55,601 nucleotides of DNA from positions 1-55,601 of the forward strand of contig CALWYZ010000005.1 in NCBI GenBank assembly GCA_944385895.1, written 5' to 3'. The translations under genes and the position numbers were made by a program. The stretch comes from an uncultured Clostridia bacterium. Its GTDB lineage: Bacteria > Bacillota > Clostridia > Oscillospirales > QAKW01. Of the stretch, positions 8,981-18,228 are shown piece by piece; positions within the stretch are counted from its first letter, which is position 1, and the number at the start of each line of letters is the position of its first letter. Below the pieces are notes generated by a model. That model searched no databases and had not been told where the DNA came from. It saw only the letters and a program-made list of their open reading frames with translations.

Positions 8981-9644
8981 TATTGTAAGGTGTTTTATTT
9001 TATATTTTGTTGTAATTACAGCTGTACGCATAATGGGCAAAAGGCAGATAGGAGAACTCCAGCCAAGCGAGCTTGTCATAACCATTCTTATATCTGAGCT
9101 TGCTTCCATGCCTATGCAAAACACTGACCTGCCACTGTTATGGGGAATTTTGCCGATTTTTACGCTTGCCGCAATAGAGATACTCATATCTCTTGTAACA
9201 CTCAAATCTATCAAGACACGATACCTGATTTACGGGAAGCCGATAGTAATGGTTTGCAAAGGAAAGATATATCAGAAGGAAATGCAGAAAGCAAGAGTAT
9301 CGATAGATGACCTTACAGAGGCAATGCGGTCTTCGGGAGTTATGAGGATAGAAGATATAGACTATGCCATTCTTGAAACCAACGGAAATATGAGCATAAT
9401 ACCAAAACCGGAAAAACAGCCTCTCACTCCGCAGGATGCCGGCAAAAAGCCGGCAGATCAAAACGACATGCCGGATATTATTATTTCTGACGGACGTATT
9501 ATACGCAAAAATATGCCCAATGACCTTCCGGATGACTGGCTTGATAAAATACTAAAGGCTCAGAACCTTAAAAGTGCCTCGGATATTTTTTTGCTGACAC
9601 GCGACAGCAAAGGAAAAACTTATATTGTCAGAAAGGAAAGATGA
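8970..9644 (+). CDS. YetF-family (DUF421) membrane protein
   Basis: A 224-residue inner membrane protein. Three N-terminal transmembrane segments contain the family signature RIMGKRQIGELQPSELVITI, followed by a cytoplasmic domain with GKPIVMVCKGKIYQKEMQKA and RIEDIDYAILETNGNMSIIP. DUF421 proteins are linked to spore or envelope functions in Bacillus; the biochemical role is unknown. The start is GTG with GGTG six bases ahead, both inside the hairpin described above. It is followed directly by a DUF4363-type gene, a pairing seen in many clostridia. Confidence 0.88.
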   Translation: MAFIIVRCFILYFVVITAVRIMGKRQIGELQPSELVITILISELASMPMQNTDLPLLWGILPIFTLAAIEILISLVTLKSIKTRYLIYGKPIVMVCKGKIYQKEMQKARVSIDDLTEAMRSSGVMRIEDIDYAILETNGNMSIIPKPEKQPLTPQDAGKKPADQNDMPDIIISDGRIIRKNMPNDLPDDWLDKILKAQNLKSASDIFLLTRDSKGKTYIVRKER

Positions 9645-9648
9645 CCTT

Positions 9649-10002
9649 TTGAAAAGAAGCGTGATATGCTTCAGTATACTGGCCGCTTTTGTTGTCATAG
9701 GCGCTGTGCTGGAATTGTTCTATTCAAACATGCTGGCGAAAAAAATCGACCAAACTCTGGAAGCATGCATAGACTCGGATTTTGAAACGAGAGTTACAAT
9801 GTGCCAAAATCTTAAACAGGATTTTGACAAGCTGGAAATTTTCAACGAGATTTTTTTCTCGCGTGCTCTTATCGAAGAACTCAACTGTGACATTAGTGAT
9901 CTGATTGTATATGCGCAGTATAAAGACAGTGAAAATTTTGAACGATCAAGACTGCATCTGACAATCTGCAATCAGGATATTTATAATGCCGGAATATTCT
10001 GA
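9649..10002 (+). CDS. DUF4363-like small membrane protein
   Basis: A protein of about 117 residues with one N-terminal membrane segment (VICFSILAAFVVIGAVLELF) and a helical outer part (KKIDQTLEACIDSDFETRVT). I assign DUF4363 from this plan and its position right after a YetF-family gene. AAGGA precedes a TTG start by 11 bases; another TTG eight codons upstream, inside yetF, is possible. Likely co-translated with the YetF-like protein and acting with it at the membrane. Confidence 0.7.
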   Translation: MKRSVICFSILAAFVVIGAVLELFYSNMLAKKIDQTLEACIDSDFETRVTMCQNLKQDFDKLEIFNEIFFSRALIEELNCDISDLIVYAQYKDSENFERSRLHLTICNQDIYNAGIF

Positions 10003-10067
10003 CGTATATGTACATTAACAAAACATACCCGTTTTGCATATTATAGGATAAGAACGCAAAGGCGGTG

Positions 10068-10229
10068 ATGGATCGGTCAATGAATCAACATAATTTAAAG
10101 ATTTTCGGGCTGGCTCTCACCTGCTTTTCGCTCGGTACGATAGTGCAGATATTTGTACCGGATATCTTCATTGTGCTGATATTCGCGTGTATACTGCTTG
10201 TTATCGGCATATTCTTACTCAAAAGCTGA
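10068..10229 (+). CDS. 53-residue two-helix membrane peptide upstream of spoVM
   Basis: A small gene starting MDRSMNQHNLKIFGLALTCF and ending ILLVIGIFLLKS. Two hydrophobic segments (about 13-30 and 34-51), separated by PD, would make a helical hairpin in the membrane. AAAGGCGGTG provides the ribosome binding site. It ends 17 bases before the spoVM start and probably shares its mRNA, so a role in the forespore or mother-cell membrane is plausible. I do not recognise a named family. Confidence 0.65.
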   Translation: MDRSMNQHNLKIFGLALTCFSLGTIVQIFVPDIFIVLIFACILLVIGIFLLKS

Positions 10230-10246
10230 AGGAGGGTATGTGACAA

Positions 10247-10321
10247 ATGAAGGTCGTTGTGATCAAGCCGCCTAAAGTGATCGCAGGTATTCTGAAAAAA
10301 GTTTTCAAAATACATAGCTGA
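10247..10321 (+). CDS. spoVM: stage V sporulation peptide SpoVM
   Basis: A 24-residue peptide, MKVVVIKPPKVIAGILKKVF plus four more residues. It matches the amphipathic SpoVM pattern (MK-x3-IK-x-PK-x3-GI...): in Bacillus subtilis SpoVM is 26 residues, recognises the curved outer forespore membrane and recruits the coat ATPase SpoIVA. The proline after IK and the basic/hydrophobic alternation are conserved. GGAGG lies 11 bases before the ATG. A possible sigma-E promoter (GTATATG at 10003-10009, 14 bases, CATACCCG at 10024-10031) precedes the two-gene unit but is a weak match. The terminator follows 10 bases after the stop. This gene is small enough to be missed by most gene finders. Confidence 0.85.
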   Translation: MKVVVIKPPKVIAGILKKVFKIHS

Positions 10322-10331
10322 TAAAAACAAT

Positions 10332-10370
10332 AAAACTATCCGCTGCTCTTTACGGATAGTTTTATTATTT
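10332..10370 (+). terminator. terminator of the spoVM unit
   Basis: AAAACTATCCG, loop of 10, CGGATAGTTTT, then TATTATTTT. Confidence 0.85.
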
Positions 10371-10404
10371 TACCCAATTTTACCCCTTACATATCTGAAT
10401 ACAT

Positions 10405-10442
10405 AAATAAAGCAGCCGCTGTATAATGCGGCTGCTTTATTT
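10405..10442 (-). terminator. terminator of typA (hairpin usable in both directions)
   Basis: A 15-bp perfect stem (AAATAAAGCAGCCGC / GCGGCTGCTTTATTT) with an 8-base loop. The typA stop codon lies in the outer stem. Confidence 0.85.
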
Positions 10443-12267
10443 AATTTTTTGATCCGAATTTTGCCTTTGCGCGCTGTGTATTTGATAAAATCACCTTACG
10501 CAGACGCAGACTTTTAGGCGTAACTTCAATCAACTCATCATCTGAAATAAACTCAATACAGGCATCAAGGCTCATTATTTTAGGCGGCACCAGTCTGAGA
10601 GCCTCATCTGAGCCTGAGGCTCTCATATTGGTGACATGTTTTTTCTTACATACGTTTACATTGATATCTTCTGCTTTAGGGGACACGCCTACAATCATAC
10701 CCTCATACACGGGTGTTCCGGGCGTTATAAACATAGTTCCGCGTTCCTGTGCGTTATACAATCCGTAAGTGACAGCCTCTCCCGTCTCAAAAGCTACAAG
10801 CGAACCTGTTGTACGACTGTTTATTTCGCCTTTATAAGGTGCATAACCGTCAAAAACCGTACTCATTATACCCTCGCCTCGAGTATCGGTCAAAAACTCA
10901 TTTTTATATCCGAATAATCCCCTTGAAGGAATTAAATATTCCAGACGCATTCTGTCACCTGCAGGCGTCATTTGAACGAGTTCTCCCTTACGGCTGCCTA
11001 ATTTTTCCATAACAGCTCCCATATACTCTGACGGCACGTCACAGACAAATCTCTCAATAGGTTCCAAAAGTTTTCCGTTTTCTTCTTTGTAAAGAACTTT
11101 CGGAGCGCCTACCATAAACTCATACCCCTCACGGCGCATTGTCTCAATAAGAATAGATAAATGCATCTCTCCTCTGCCGGCAACTCGAAAGCTCTCAGTA
11201 CTTTCTGTATCGCTCACTCTTAGCGATACATCCTTTAAAAGTTCTTTTTGCAGTCTCTCACGCAAGTGACGGGAAGTTACAAATTTTCCCTCTTTACCAG
11301 CAAAAGGTCCGTTATTTACAGAAAAAGTCATTTCCACTGTAGGTTCGGATATTTTCACAAACGGAAGCGGTTCTATACAATCCGGTGAGCAGACAGTATC
11401 TCCTATAGTTATATCGGCAATACCGGAAATACATACTATATCCCCCGCTCGGGCGCTGTCAACCGGAACACGGTTGAGTCCCTCTATCTGGTACAGATTT
11501 ACTATTTTAGCACCATACGGTGCGTGTGAGTCGTGATACTCACATATCTTGACCTCCTGATTTTTTACCAATGTTCCGCGTTCGATTTTACCGATACATA
11601 CTCTTCCGACATATTCGTTATAATCAATCGATGACACAAGCATCTGTGTCGGTCCGTCGCTTACAACTGTCGGAGGATCAATATGTTCAAGAATTGCATC
11701 CATAAGCGGCTCTAAGTTCTTTCCAGCCACATCCGGAGAAATAGACGCTGTTCCGTCACGTCCGGAACAAAACAGCACCGGACTGTCAAGCTGATCATCG
11801 CTGGCATCAAGACTGATAAGAAGATCCAGCACCTCATCTATAACCTCATTTACCCGCTGATCGGGACGGTCAATTTTGTTTATTACAACTATTACCTTAT
11901 GCCCCATTTGAAGAGCTTTTTGCAGCACAAAACGTGTCTGCGGCATAGGACCTTCAGCCGCGTCAACAAGAAGTATTACCCCGTCGACCATCTTTAAAAC
12001 ACGCTCCACTTCCCCGCCAAAATCAGCATGTCCGGGAGTATCTATAACATTTATCTTAACATTTTTATAATGAATAGATGTGTTCTTTGCAAGGATGGTT
12101 ATGCCTCTTTCGCGCTCAAGATCATTATTATCCATGACCCGCTCGGCTACGACCTGGTTCTCTCGGAAAGTTCCGCTCTGCTTTAGCATCTGGTCAACAA
12201 GCGTGGTCTTACCGTGATCGACATGCGCCACTATCGCGATATTTCTTAAATCCTCTCTTTTTGTCAT
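10441..12267 (-). CDS. typA: ribosome-associated GTPase TypA/BipA
   Basis: A translational GTPase of the EF-G class involved in 50S assembly and stress or cold growth. G1 ([15 protein letters not shown]), G2 switch region ([14 protein letters not shown]), G3 ([14 protein letters not shown]) and G4 (NKIDRPDQR) are intact. The protein continues through EF-G-like domains ([20 protein letters not shown]) to the BipA-specific C-terminal domain with [16 protein letters not shown] start at MTKRED (608 residues) because AAGGAAGGACAGAGG precedes it; an ATG seven codons upstream has no site. A possible promoter begins with TTGACA in minus orientation near 12335. Confidence 0.97.
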   Translation of the reverse strand: MTKREDLRNIAIVAHVDHGKTTLVDQMLKQSGTFRENQVVAERVMDNNDLERERGITILAKNTSIHYKNVKINVIDTPGHADFGGEVERVLKMVDGVILLVDAAEGPMPQTRFVLQKALQMGHKVIVVINKIDRPDQRVNEVIDEVLDLLISLDASDDQLDSPVLFCSGRDGTASISPDVAGKNLEPLMDAILEHIDPPTVVSDGPTQMLVSSIDYNEYVGRVCIGKIERGTLVKNQEVKICEYHDSHAPYGAKIVNLYQIEGLNRVPVDSARAGDIVCISGIADITIGDTVCSPDCIEPLPFVKISEPTVEMTFSVNNGPFAGKEGKFVTSRHLRERLQKELLKDVSLRVSDTESTESFRVAGRGEMHLSILIETMRREGYEFMVGAPKVLYKEENGKLLEPIERFVCDVPSEYMGAVMEKLGSRKGELVQMTPAGDRMRLEYLIPSRGLFGYKNEFLTDTRGEGIMSTVFDGYAPYKGEINSRTTGSLVAFETGEAVTYGLYNAQERGTMFITPGTPVYEGMIVGVSPKAEDINVNVCKKKHVTNMRASGSDEALRLVPPKIMSLDACIEFISDDELIEVTPKSLRLRKVILSNTQRAKAKFGSKN

Positions 12268-12514
12268 CCTCTGTCCTTCCTTGCTCATTTTTTATTAACC
12301 ATATTACTTTACTATAAACATAACTCATTGTCAAGAGTATAAAAATACTTGCATCACATCAATTTTTTGTATAAAATCATATAAAAAATACTGTACATTA
12401 ACATAAACATATGATAAAATGTTTATAATGTTTTTTTAAGCTAACAATTATTTATTGACACTTTGTACAATTTTGCGCTGTATTATAAGTTAAAACCAAA
12501 AAGGAACAACTATT
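12268..12514. promoter_or_regulatory. AT-rich divergent promoter region between typA and the VTC gene
   Basis: Very AT-rich. Minus: TTGACA, then TAAAGT after 17 bases, toward typA. Plus: TTGACA at 12455-12460, with TATTAT 20 bases later, longer than ideal, toward the VTC gene. No coding content seen. Confidence 0.4.
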
Positions 12515-13252
12515 ATGGCAATAAAAACCTTTAAGAGATATGAATTGAAATATATCCTTGATACCTCTCAGTACAAAGCGGTATTAGAAGAAATTGCTCC
12601 TTATGTTAATGCAGATGAGTATTGTATAGGCGGAAAAACATACAATTTATTCAATATTTATTATGACACAGAGGATTATTCAATAATCCGCCATTCTGTT
12701 TCAAAACCACCGTTCAAGGAAAAACTCAGACTGCGCTCTTATTATGAAAATCCCAACGCCGACGATAAAGTGTTTATTGAGCTCAAGAAAAAAGCTGACG
12801 GATGCGTAAACAAACGCAGGGTTAAAATGAGATATGACGACGCAATCGAATTCCTAAAAACAGGTGAATTTAATAAAAACGGCGATTACATGCACGACAT
12901 GGTAGCGCATGAAATACAGCATTTTCTAAAAAGCCATACCGTACAGCCAAAAGTGCTTATTGCTTATGAAAGAGCGGCATATTTTCTTAAATCGGACAAA
13001 AAGATTCGGATTACTTTTGATACCAATGTAAGAGGCGGTCCCGTATACGCAGGTCTTGCCGGCACGATACCGCTGCTGGATGATGGGTTTTATCTCATGG
13101 AGATAAAAGTCAATGATCATATTCCACTTCCGATAGTTAAAATACTAAGTCAAAACAAAATTTTTCGCAGAGGCTTTTCAAAATACGGAGCGTATTATAC
13201 AAATAATATTTTTATGCCGAAAGGAACAAAACAGAATGCAGCAGTTTATTGA
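12515..13252 (+). CDS. VTC-domain protein (polyphosphate polymerase-like)
   Basis: A 245-residue single VTC domain. The basic tunnel residues of the family are visible: RYELKYIL at the start, KEKLRLRSYY, VFIELKKK, NKRRVKMRY, VLIAYERAAY and the acidic FYLMEIKVNDHIPLP near the end. In yeast Vtc4 this fold makes polyphosphate from ATP; bacterial stand-alone versions are presumed polyphosphate polymerases or phosphate-polymer binders. The next gene (DUF4956 membrane protein) overlaps by 17 bases, suggesting that the polymer is handled at the membrane. The CotH kinase gene often found with this pair is absent. Confidence 0.85.
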   Translation: MAIKTFKRYELKYILDTSQYKAVLEEIAPYVNADEYCIGGKTYNLFNIYYDTEDYSIIRHSVSKPPFKEKLRLRSYYENPNADDKVFIELKKKADGCVNKRRVKMRYDDAIEFLKTGEFNKNGDYMHDMVAHEIQHFLKSHTVQPKVLIAYERAAYFLKSDKKIRITFDTNVRGGPVYAGLAGTIPLLDDGFYLMEIKVNDHIPLPIVKILSQNKIFRRGFSKYGAYYTNNIFMPKGTKQNAAVY

Positions 13253-13937
13253 CAACCTATTTACAGCATCGGTAGGTACACAGCTTACTATTTCAAGCGT
13301 ACTTATTACGCTTGCTTTTGCAATCATATCAGGGCTGATAATCTCATCGGGTTATATGCTTGTAAACAGAAAGGATGGATATTCATCATATTTTATAACG
13401 TCTCTGCTTGTATTGCCGGCGGTTATTGCGATAATAATAATGATGATTGGGAGCAATATTGCAAGAGCTTTCTCTCTGGGCGGTGTTTTTGCTCTTATAC
13501 GCTTTCGCTCCGAGCCTGGAAATCCTAGAGATATTACATATATATGCGTTACCATGGCGGCAGGACTTGCCTGCGGCACGGGATACATAGGTTACGGTAT
13601 AATTTTTGTGATACTTATAACTCTTATACTTATACTTATAAACCTTATAAATTTCGGAAAACCAAAGGCTAACGCTATGATGCTTAAAATTACGATACCG
13701 GAGGATCTTGACTTTGAAAATGCGTTTGAGGACGTTTTCAAAAAATACACAAAATTTCACAAACTTGACAGAGTAAAAACCGCGGATTTCGGTTCTCTAT
13801 ATCAAATCCAGTTTACCACAGCTCTCAAAGATACAACGCGTCAAAAAGAGTTTCTGGACGAAATACGCACAATCAATGCAAATCTTACTGTTGCAATGAG
13901 CTCTATTGTATACGAAGAGGGCAGAAAAACCTTCTGA
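13236..13937 (+). CDS. DUF4956 membrane protein
   Basis: A 233-residue protein with four hydrophobic helices (about 18-40, 52-75, 98-118 and 122-142) and a conserved loop with ALIRFRSEPGNPRDITYICV, typical of DUF4956, then a soluble ferredoxin-like C-terminal domain. Genes of this family are usually coupled to VTC-domain genes; a channel or export role for polyphosphate has been suggested but not shown to my knowledge. Its start lies inside the VTC gene, so the two are translationally coupled. Confidence 0.85.
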   Translation: MQQFIDNLFTASVGTQLTISSVLITLAFAIISGLIISSGYMLVNRKDGYSSYFITSLLVLPAVIAIIIMMIGSNIARAFSLGGVFALIRFRSEPGNPRDITYICVTMAAGLACGTGYIGYGIIFVILITLILILINLINFGKPKANAMMLKITIPEDLDFENAFEDVFKKYTKFHKLDRVKTADFGSLYQIQFTTALKDTTRQKEFLDEIRTINANLTVAMSSIVYEEGRKTF

Positions 13938-14066
13938 TTGATATAAGAATGTAAAAATATTTGCTTCAATTTAAAATTTCAGTTGACAATTCACTCCGGT
14001 ATATTTATAATATTAATTGCTATTTTTATAGCAGACACCCGTTTTTGGATTGGCAAAAGGAATATT

Positions 14067-14567
14067 ATGAAAATTTGTGTGCGTGATGCGTTTGCGTCAC
14101 ATTGCTATCGTAAAGAATATAGTTTTGTATTCGATAATATGGATTTAAGCGACTTTACAGCCGGCGCTACCGCCGATACCGTGCACACGCACGCTGTTAT
14201 CGAAGCGTCAGACGGAAATGTGACTTGCAGGCTTACGATTAAAGCCGATTTTAACGCAATATGCAGCAGATGTGCCTCAAAATTTATTCTTCCGTTTTCT
14301 GTTGAGACAGTAAAACAGATAAAAAAGCATGACACGGGAGAATTTGAAGATGCGATATATGTCGATGCAGGAGGCTGCTTTGATATCGTTTGTGAGGTAC
14401 AATCGCAGATATGTTTTGAATTTCCGGCCAAACCGCTCTGCAGCGAAGATTGTAAGGGACTTTGTCCCGTTTGTGGATGCGATCTTAACAAAAGCAGCTG
14501 TAAATGTGACACGAGAATACCGGACAGACGTCTTGATGTTCTCAGAAAATTAATCGACAATAATTAG
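14067..14567 (+). CDS. yceD: YceD-family protein (DUF177)
   Basis: A 166-residue protein that precedes rpmF in most bacteria and is linked to 23S rRNA handling. Two CxxC pairs are visible (ICSRCASKF and the C-terminal CSEDCKGLCPVCGCDLNKSS), as is usual in the Gram-positive branch; these probably bind zinc. The start at MKICVRDAF is set by AAAAGGAATATT directly before it; in-frame codons upstream encode an unrelated hydrophobic stretch. It ends 12 bases before rpmF. Confidence 0.88.
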   Translation: MKICVRDAFASHCYRKEYSFVFDNMDLSDFTAGATADTVHTHAVIEASDGNVTCRLTIKADFNAICSRCASKFILPFSVETVKQIKKHDTGEFEDAIYVDAGGCFDIVCEVQSQICFEFPAKPLCSEDCKGLCPVCGCDLNKSSCKCDTRIPDRRLDVLRKLIDNN

Positions 14568-14579
14568 GAGGATATAAAA

Positions 14580-14831
14580 ATGGCAGTTCCGAAGAGAAAA
14601 GTTTCAAAGGCAAGAAGAGATAAAAGAAGATCAAGCGTATGGAAGCTTGAAAATCCGGGTATGGTTGAGTGCCCTAATTGCCATGAGTTGACAGCACCTC
14701 ATAAAGTTTGCTCAAACTGCGGTTTCTATAACGGCAAAGAAGTGCTTAAAGACGGTAAGCTTGCAAAAGAGCCCGCTAAAAAGGTCGATGCAAAAGACAA
14801 AAAGGCCGAAACTAAAAAAGACTCTGAGTAA
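14580..14831 (+). CDS. rpmF: 50S ribosomal protein L32
   Basis: The start [18 protein letters not shown] is diagnostic. A zinc ribbon is formed by CPNC and CSNC (about residues 30-46). At 83 residues it is longer than the usual 57-60 because of a lysine- and aspartate-rich C-terminal tail ([18 protein letters not shown]). The gene follows yceD and AGGAGG, with its own terminator after it. Confidence 0.97.
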   Translation: MAVPKRKVSKARRDKRRSSVWKLENPGMVECPNCHELTAPHKVCSNCGFYNGKEVLKDGKLAKEPAKKVDAKDKKAETKKDSE

Positions 14832-14843
14832 TTTTGAACGGTG

Positions 14844-14875
14844 AAAGAGAAGGCTCGCCTTCTCTTTTTATTTTA
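14844..14875 (+). terminator. terminator after rpmF
   Basis: AGAGAAGG, tetraloop CTCG, CCTTCTCT, then TTTTATTTT. Confidence 0.85.
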
Positions 14876-14907
14876 ATTTGAATCCAGCAATAAGGAAGGT
14901 TTAAAAA

Positions 14908-16215
14908 ATGCCGGCTCAAATATTCAGCACCGATCCCGGCTCTATTGCTATGCAGCTGGGCTTTGAAAAAGGCGATACTCTTGTAAGCATAAACGATCAT
15001 GATATTACAGACGTTATCGACTACATGTATTACAGTGAAATTGAAAAACTACAGATAAAAGCCATTTGCGGCGGCAAGCATGTTGAATTTGACATAGAAA
15101 AGGACATGGATGAGCCGCTGGGCATGAATTTTGAATCATACCTGATAGACAGTCAGAAAAGCTGCAAGAATAAATGTATATTCTGCTTTATTGATCAGTT
15201 GCCAAAAGGTCTTCGTCCGTCACTGTATTTCAAGGACGACGATGCGCGGCTTTCATTTCTGATGGGAAATTATATAACGCTGACAAATCTAAGCGAAAAC
15301 GACATTGAACGTATTTGCAATATGCGTATTTCACCTATAAATATTTCGGTTCACTCAACTGACCCCGAGCTCAGGGTTAAAATGATGAAAAACCCGAACG
15401 CTGCAAAGATCAATGATATAATGCTGCGCTTTGCCAAGGCAGGCATTTCAATGAATTGTCAGATTGTACTGTGCAAAAATATAAACGACGGGGACAATCT
15501 TATCCGTACGCTTTCAGATTTGAAAGCATTGTATCCAAGCGTATTATCGGTCGGTATAGTTCCTGTCGGACTAACGCGCTTCAGACAAGGCTTGTTTCCT
15601 CTTAAAAGCTTTACTCCAAGCGATTGCGCTCAAGTTATTCAGACAATAGAACGCATGGCAGGCGAGTGCAAAAAACAGTTTGGTGTACGCCTTTTCTATC
15701 CATCAGACGAATTTTTCATCAAAGGCGGATTACCGCTGCCTAAGGAGGATTATTATGACGGATATCCTCAGATAGAAAACGGCATAGGTCTTTGCACAAG
15801 CCTACTCAGTGAAGTGGATACTGCTGTTAACAGACTGTCCTTCAGCACAAAGCCGTCAGAGTGCGCCATTATTACAGGTACGCTTCCTGTTCAACTTATG
15901 AAAAGTATAGTGACAAAAATCTCTACAAAACGACCCGCACTTAATTGTACAATATATCCGATAATAAACCATTTTTTCGGTGAGCAGATTACTGTTGCAG
16001 GACTTGTAACGGCAACCGATATAATCGATCAGCTCAAAGACAGGGATTTGCCGAAACGTTTGCTTATACCCTCTTCAATGCTTCGCTCTCAGCAGGATAT
16101 GTTTCTTGACAGCATTACGATAGAACAGCTGGAACATAAACTGAACAGAAAACTTACAATAACTCACAGCGATGGCTTTGAGCTTGTTGAAAAAATAATA
16201 GATGAAAGGATATAA
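14908..16215 (+). CDS. PDZ / radical SAM protein of the DUF512 family
   Basis: A 435-residue protein found almost always next to der in clostridia. A PDZ-like domain (about 1-70, SIAMQLGFEKGDTLVSIN) is followed by the radical SAM cysteine motif CKNKCIFCF near residue 90 with the signature FIDQLPKGLRPSLYFKDDD. A TIM-barrel part (NISVHSTDPELRVKMM) and the C-terminal DUF512 domain (YYDGYPQIENGIGL) follow. A [4Fe-4S] cluster and SAM radical chemistry are expected; the substrate is unknown. It ends 4 bases before der. Confidence 0.9.
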   Translation: MPAQIFSTDPGSIAMQLGFEKGDTLVSINDHDITDVIDYMYYSEIEKLQIKAICGGKHVEFDIEKDMDEPLGMNFESYLIDSQKSCKNKCIFCFIDQLPKGLRPSLYFKDDDARLSFLMGNYITLTNLSENDIERICNMRISPINISVHSTDPELRVKMMKNPNAAKINDIMLRFAKAGISMNCQIVLCKNINDGDNLIRTLSDLKALYPSVLSVGIVPVGLTRFRQGLFPLKSFTPSDCAQVIQTIERMAGECKKQFGVRLFYPSDEFFIKGGLPLPKEDYYDGYPQIENGIGLCTSLLSEVDTAVNRLSFSTKPSECAIITGTLPVQLMKSIVTKISTKRPALNCTIYPIINHFFGEQITVAGLVTATDIIDQLKDRDLPKRLLIPSSMLRSQQDMFLDSITIEQLEHKLNRKLTITHSDGFELVEKIIDERI

Positions 16216-16219
16216 GTCA

Positions 16220-17551
16220 ATGTCCAAACCGATAGTTGCAATAGTAGGGCGCCCCAATGTAGGAAAAAGCTCGCTGTTTAATAAAATAACCGGAAAACGG
16301 CTATCTATCGTTGAAGATACTCCCGGCGTTACAAGAGACCGTATTTATGCCGACGCCGAGTGGGCGGGTAAAAGCTTTACACTGATAGACACCGGCGGTA
16401 TAGAGCCCCAAGGCAAGGACATACTGCTTATGCATATGCGCCGCCAGGTAGATATAGCAATCGAAACCGCGGATGTCATAATTTTTATAACCGATGTTAA
16501 AACGGGCATAACATCCGCAGATAAAGAAATTGCCACTATTCTCAGAAAGTCTTCAAAGCCCGTAGTACTGTGTGTAAATAAAGTCGACTCTGTGGGCAGT
16601 CTGCCTAATGAATTCTATGAATTTTACAATCTCGGTTTAGGCGAGCCGATTGCAGTTTCGTCTGTTCACGGTACAGGTACCGGAGATCTTCTTGACGCGG
16701 TTTTTGAACATATTGATTTTTCCGATTTTGTACAGCAGGATGAAGATCTTATCAAAGTCGCACTGCTGGGCAAGCCGAACGTAGGCAAATCGTCGCTGAC
16801 AAATTATATACTCGGCGAAAACAGAATGATAGTATCGGATATTCCGGGCACTACACGCGACGCTGTCGATGTCAAGGCAGAAAATCAGTACGGTAAATTC
16901 AGCTTTATTGACACTGCCGGTATACGAAAAAAGAAAAAGGTGGAAGAATCTATCGAGCGTTATAGTGTTCTGAGGTCTTTGGCGGCAATTGATCGCTGCG
17001 ATGTCTGTGTCATCATGCTGGATGCTAACGAGGGTATCACAACTCAGGATACAAAAATAGCCGGATTTGCCAACGACAAAGGCAAAGCTCTTGTCATTGC
17101 AGTAAATAAATGGGATATCGCAGTCAAAGACACAAATACAATGGAAAAGATGAAGGCGGATATTTACAGAGATCTTGCGTTTATGGACTTTGCGCCGATT
17201 GTTTTTATATCCGCCAAGACGGGTCAGCGTGTTGATAAGCTCATGTCGCTGATTGTAGATGCGGCAGCTCAAAATAAGCGCAGAATAACAACCGGACTTT
17301 TGAATGATTTTCTCAACGACGCCACTTTGCGCGTACAGCCGCCGTCCGATAAGGGCAAGCGTCTTAAAATTTTTTATATAACCCAGGCGTCCGTATGCCC
17401 TCCTACGTTTATACTGTTTGTCAACCGCGCAGAGCTGTTCCATTTTTCATATAAAAGATATATCGAAAACCGACTGCGGGAGGTGTTCGGATTTACCGGC
17501 ACTCCGCTCAGGATTATAGTACGTGAACGCAAAGAGGAAGGTAAGCTATGA
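16220..17551 (+). CDS. der: ribosome biogenesis GTPase Der
   Basis: Double GTPase for 50S maturation. Two complete G domains: GRPNVGKSSLFN / DTGGIE / NKVD in the first half, and GKPNVGKSSLTN / DTAGIRKKKKV / NKWD in the second, then a KH-like domain that contacts rRNA (KIFYITQASVCPPTFILFVN). Length 443 residues is standard. The start MSKPIVAIVG has AAAGGA nine bases ahead; an ATG six codons upstream overlaps the preceding gene and is less likely. Confidence 0.97.
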   Translation: MSKPIVAIVGRPNVGKSSLFNKITGKRLSIVEDTPGVTRDRIYADAEWAGKSFTLIDTGGIEPQGKDILLMHMRRQVDIAIETADVIIFITDVKTGITSADKEIATILRKSSKPVVLCVNKVDSVGSLPNEFYEFYNLGLGEPIAVSSVHGTGTGDLLDAVFEHIDFSDFVQQDEDLIKVALLGKPNVGKSSLTNYILGENRMIVSDIPGTTRDAVDVKAENQYGKFSFIDTAGIRKKKKVEESIERYSVLRSLAAIDRCDVCVIMLDANEGITTQDTKIAGFANDKGKALVIAVNKWDIAVKDTNTMEKMKADIYRDLAFMDFAPIVFISAKTGQRVDKLMSLIVDAAAQNKRRITTGLLNDFLNDATLRVQPPSDKGKRLKIFYITQASVCPPTFILFVNRAELFHFSYKRYIENRLREVFGFTGTPLRIIVRERKEEGKL

Positions 17552-18183
17552 TTTATGTCTGGTTTGCAGTGGCTGCAATAGGCGGCTATCTGATAGGAAG
17601 TTTAAACTATTCGATTATTTTTTCCAAAATATTTATGCATTCGGACGTGCGCTCAAGCGGAAGCGGAAACGCAGGAAGCACAAACATGATGCGAAATTAC
17701 GGCTGGAAGGCCGGTCTTATAACTCTGCTTACGGATTTTTTAAAGACGTTTGTTGCAACAATAGGCGTATGGGCGATTTTTACACTGAATTATCCTCAGC
17801 TTGTACAGCCTGCCGTCGCGCTTACAGGGTTGTGCTGCTGTATCGGTCACTGTTTTCCGGTATTCTTTAAGTTCAAGGGCGGAAAAGGCGTGGCTGTCGG
17901 AGCCATCACCTCACTTATGGTCGACTGGCGTTGTTTTGTAATAATTATTATTACTTTTTTGGTCTTTACAGCTATTTCAAAATACGTATCGCTCGGCTCT
18001 ATGCTAGGAGCTGCCGCTTTTCCGATCTCTCTTGCTTTTATTACAGATTTTTCAGACATGTGCCAGGTCGCAACTTTTATAATTTCAATTCTGGTCGCCG
18101 CGCTGATTATTTTTCTTCACAGAAAAAATATTGTTAGACTTATAACCGGCAAAGAAAGCAAGCTCAGCTTCAACAAAAAATAA
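17548..18183 (+). CDS. plsY: acyl-phosphate:glycerol-3-phosphate acyltransferase PlsY
   Basis: Makes lysophosphatidic acid from acyl-phosphate, the first step of phospholipid synthesis. Several membrane helices, with the three catalytic loops: GSLNYSIIFSK, SGSGNAGSTNMMRNYG and GHCFPVFFKFKGGKGVA. Length 211 residues. The ATG overlaps the der stop (ATGA), so translation is coupled. Confidence 0.96.
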   Translation: MIYVWFAVAAIGGYLIGSLNYSIIFSKIFMHSDVRSSGSGNAGSTNMMRNYGWKAGLITLLTDFLKTFVATIGVWAIFTLNYPQLVQPAVALTGLCCCIGHCFPVFFKFKGGKGVAVGAITSLMVDWRCFVIIIITFLVFTAISKYVSLGSMLGAAAFPISLAFITDFSDMCQVATFIISILVAALIIFLHRKNIVRLITGKESKLSFNKK

Positions 18184-18211
18184 AAAAACAGCCCTTGGGG
18201 CTGTTTTTTTA
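18182..18211 (+). terminator. terminator after plsY
   Basis: ACAGCCC, short loop, GGGCTGT, then TTTTTTT. The A-run before it allows weak use on the other strand. Confidence 0.88.
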
Positions 18212-18228
18212 TTTTGAGTATTATTACT

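Noticed and set aside
13352..13760. Open frames on the minus strand under the DUF4956 gene
   Set aside because: Antisense to a well-supported membrane protein; low-complexity composition and no start signals.
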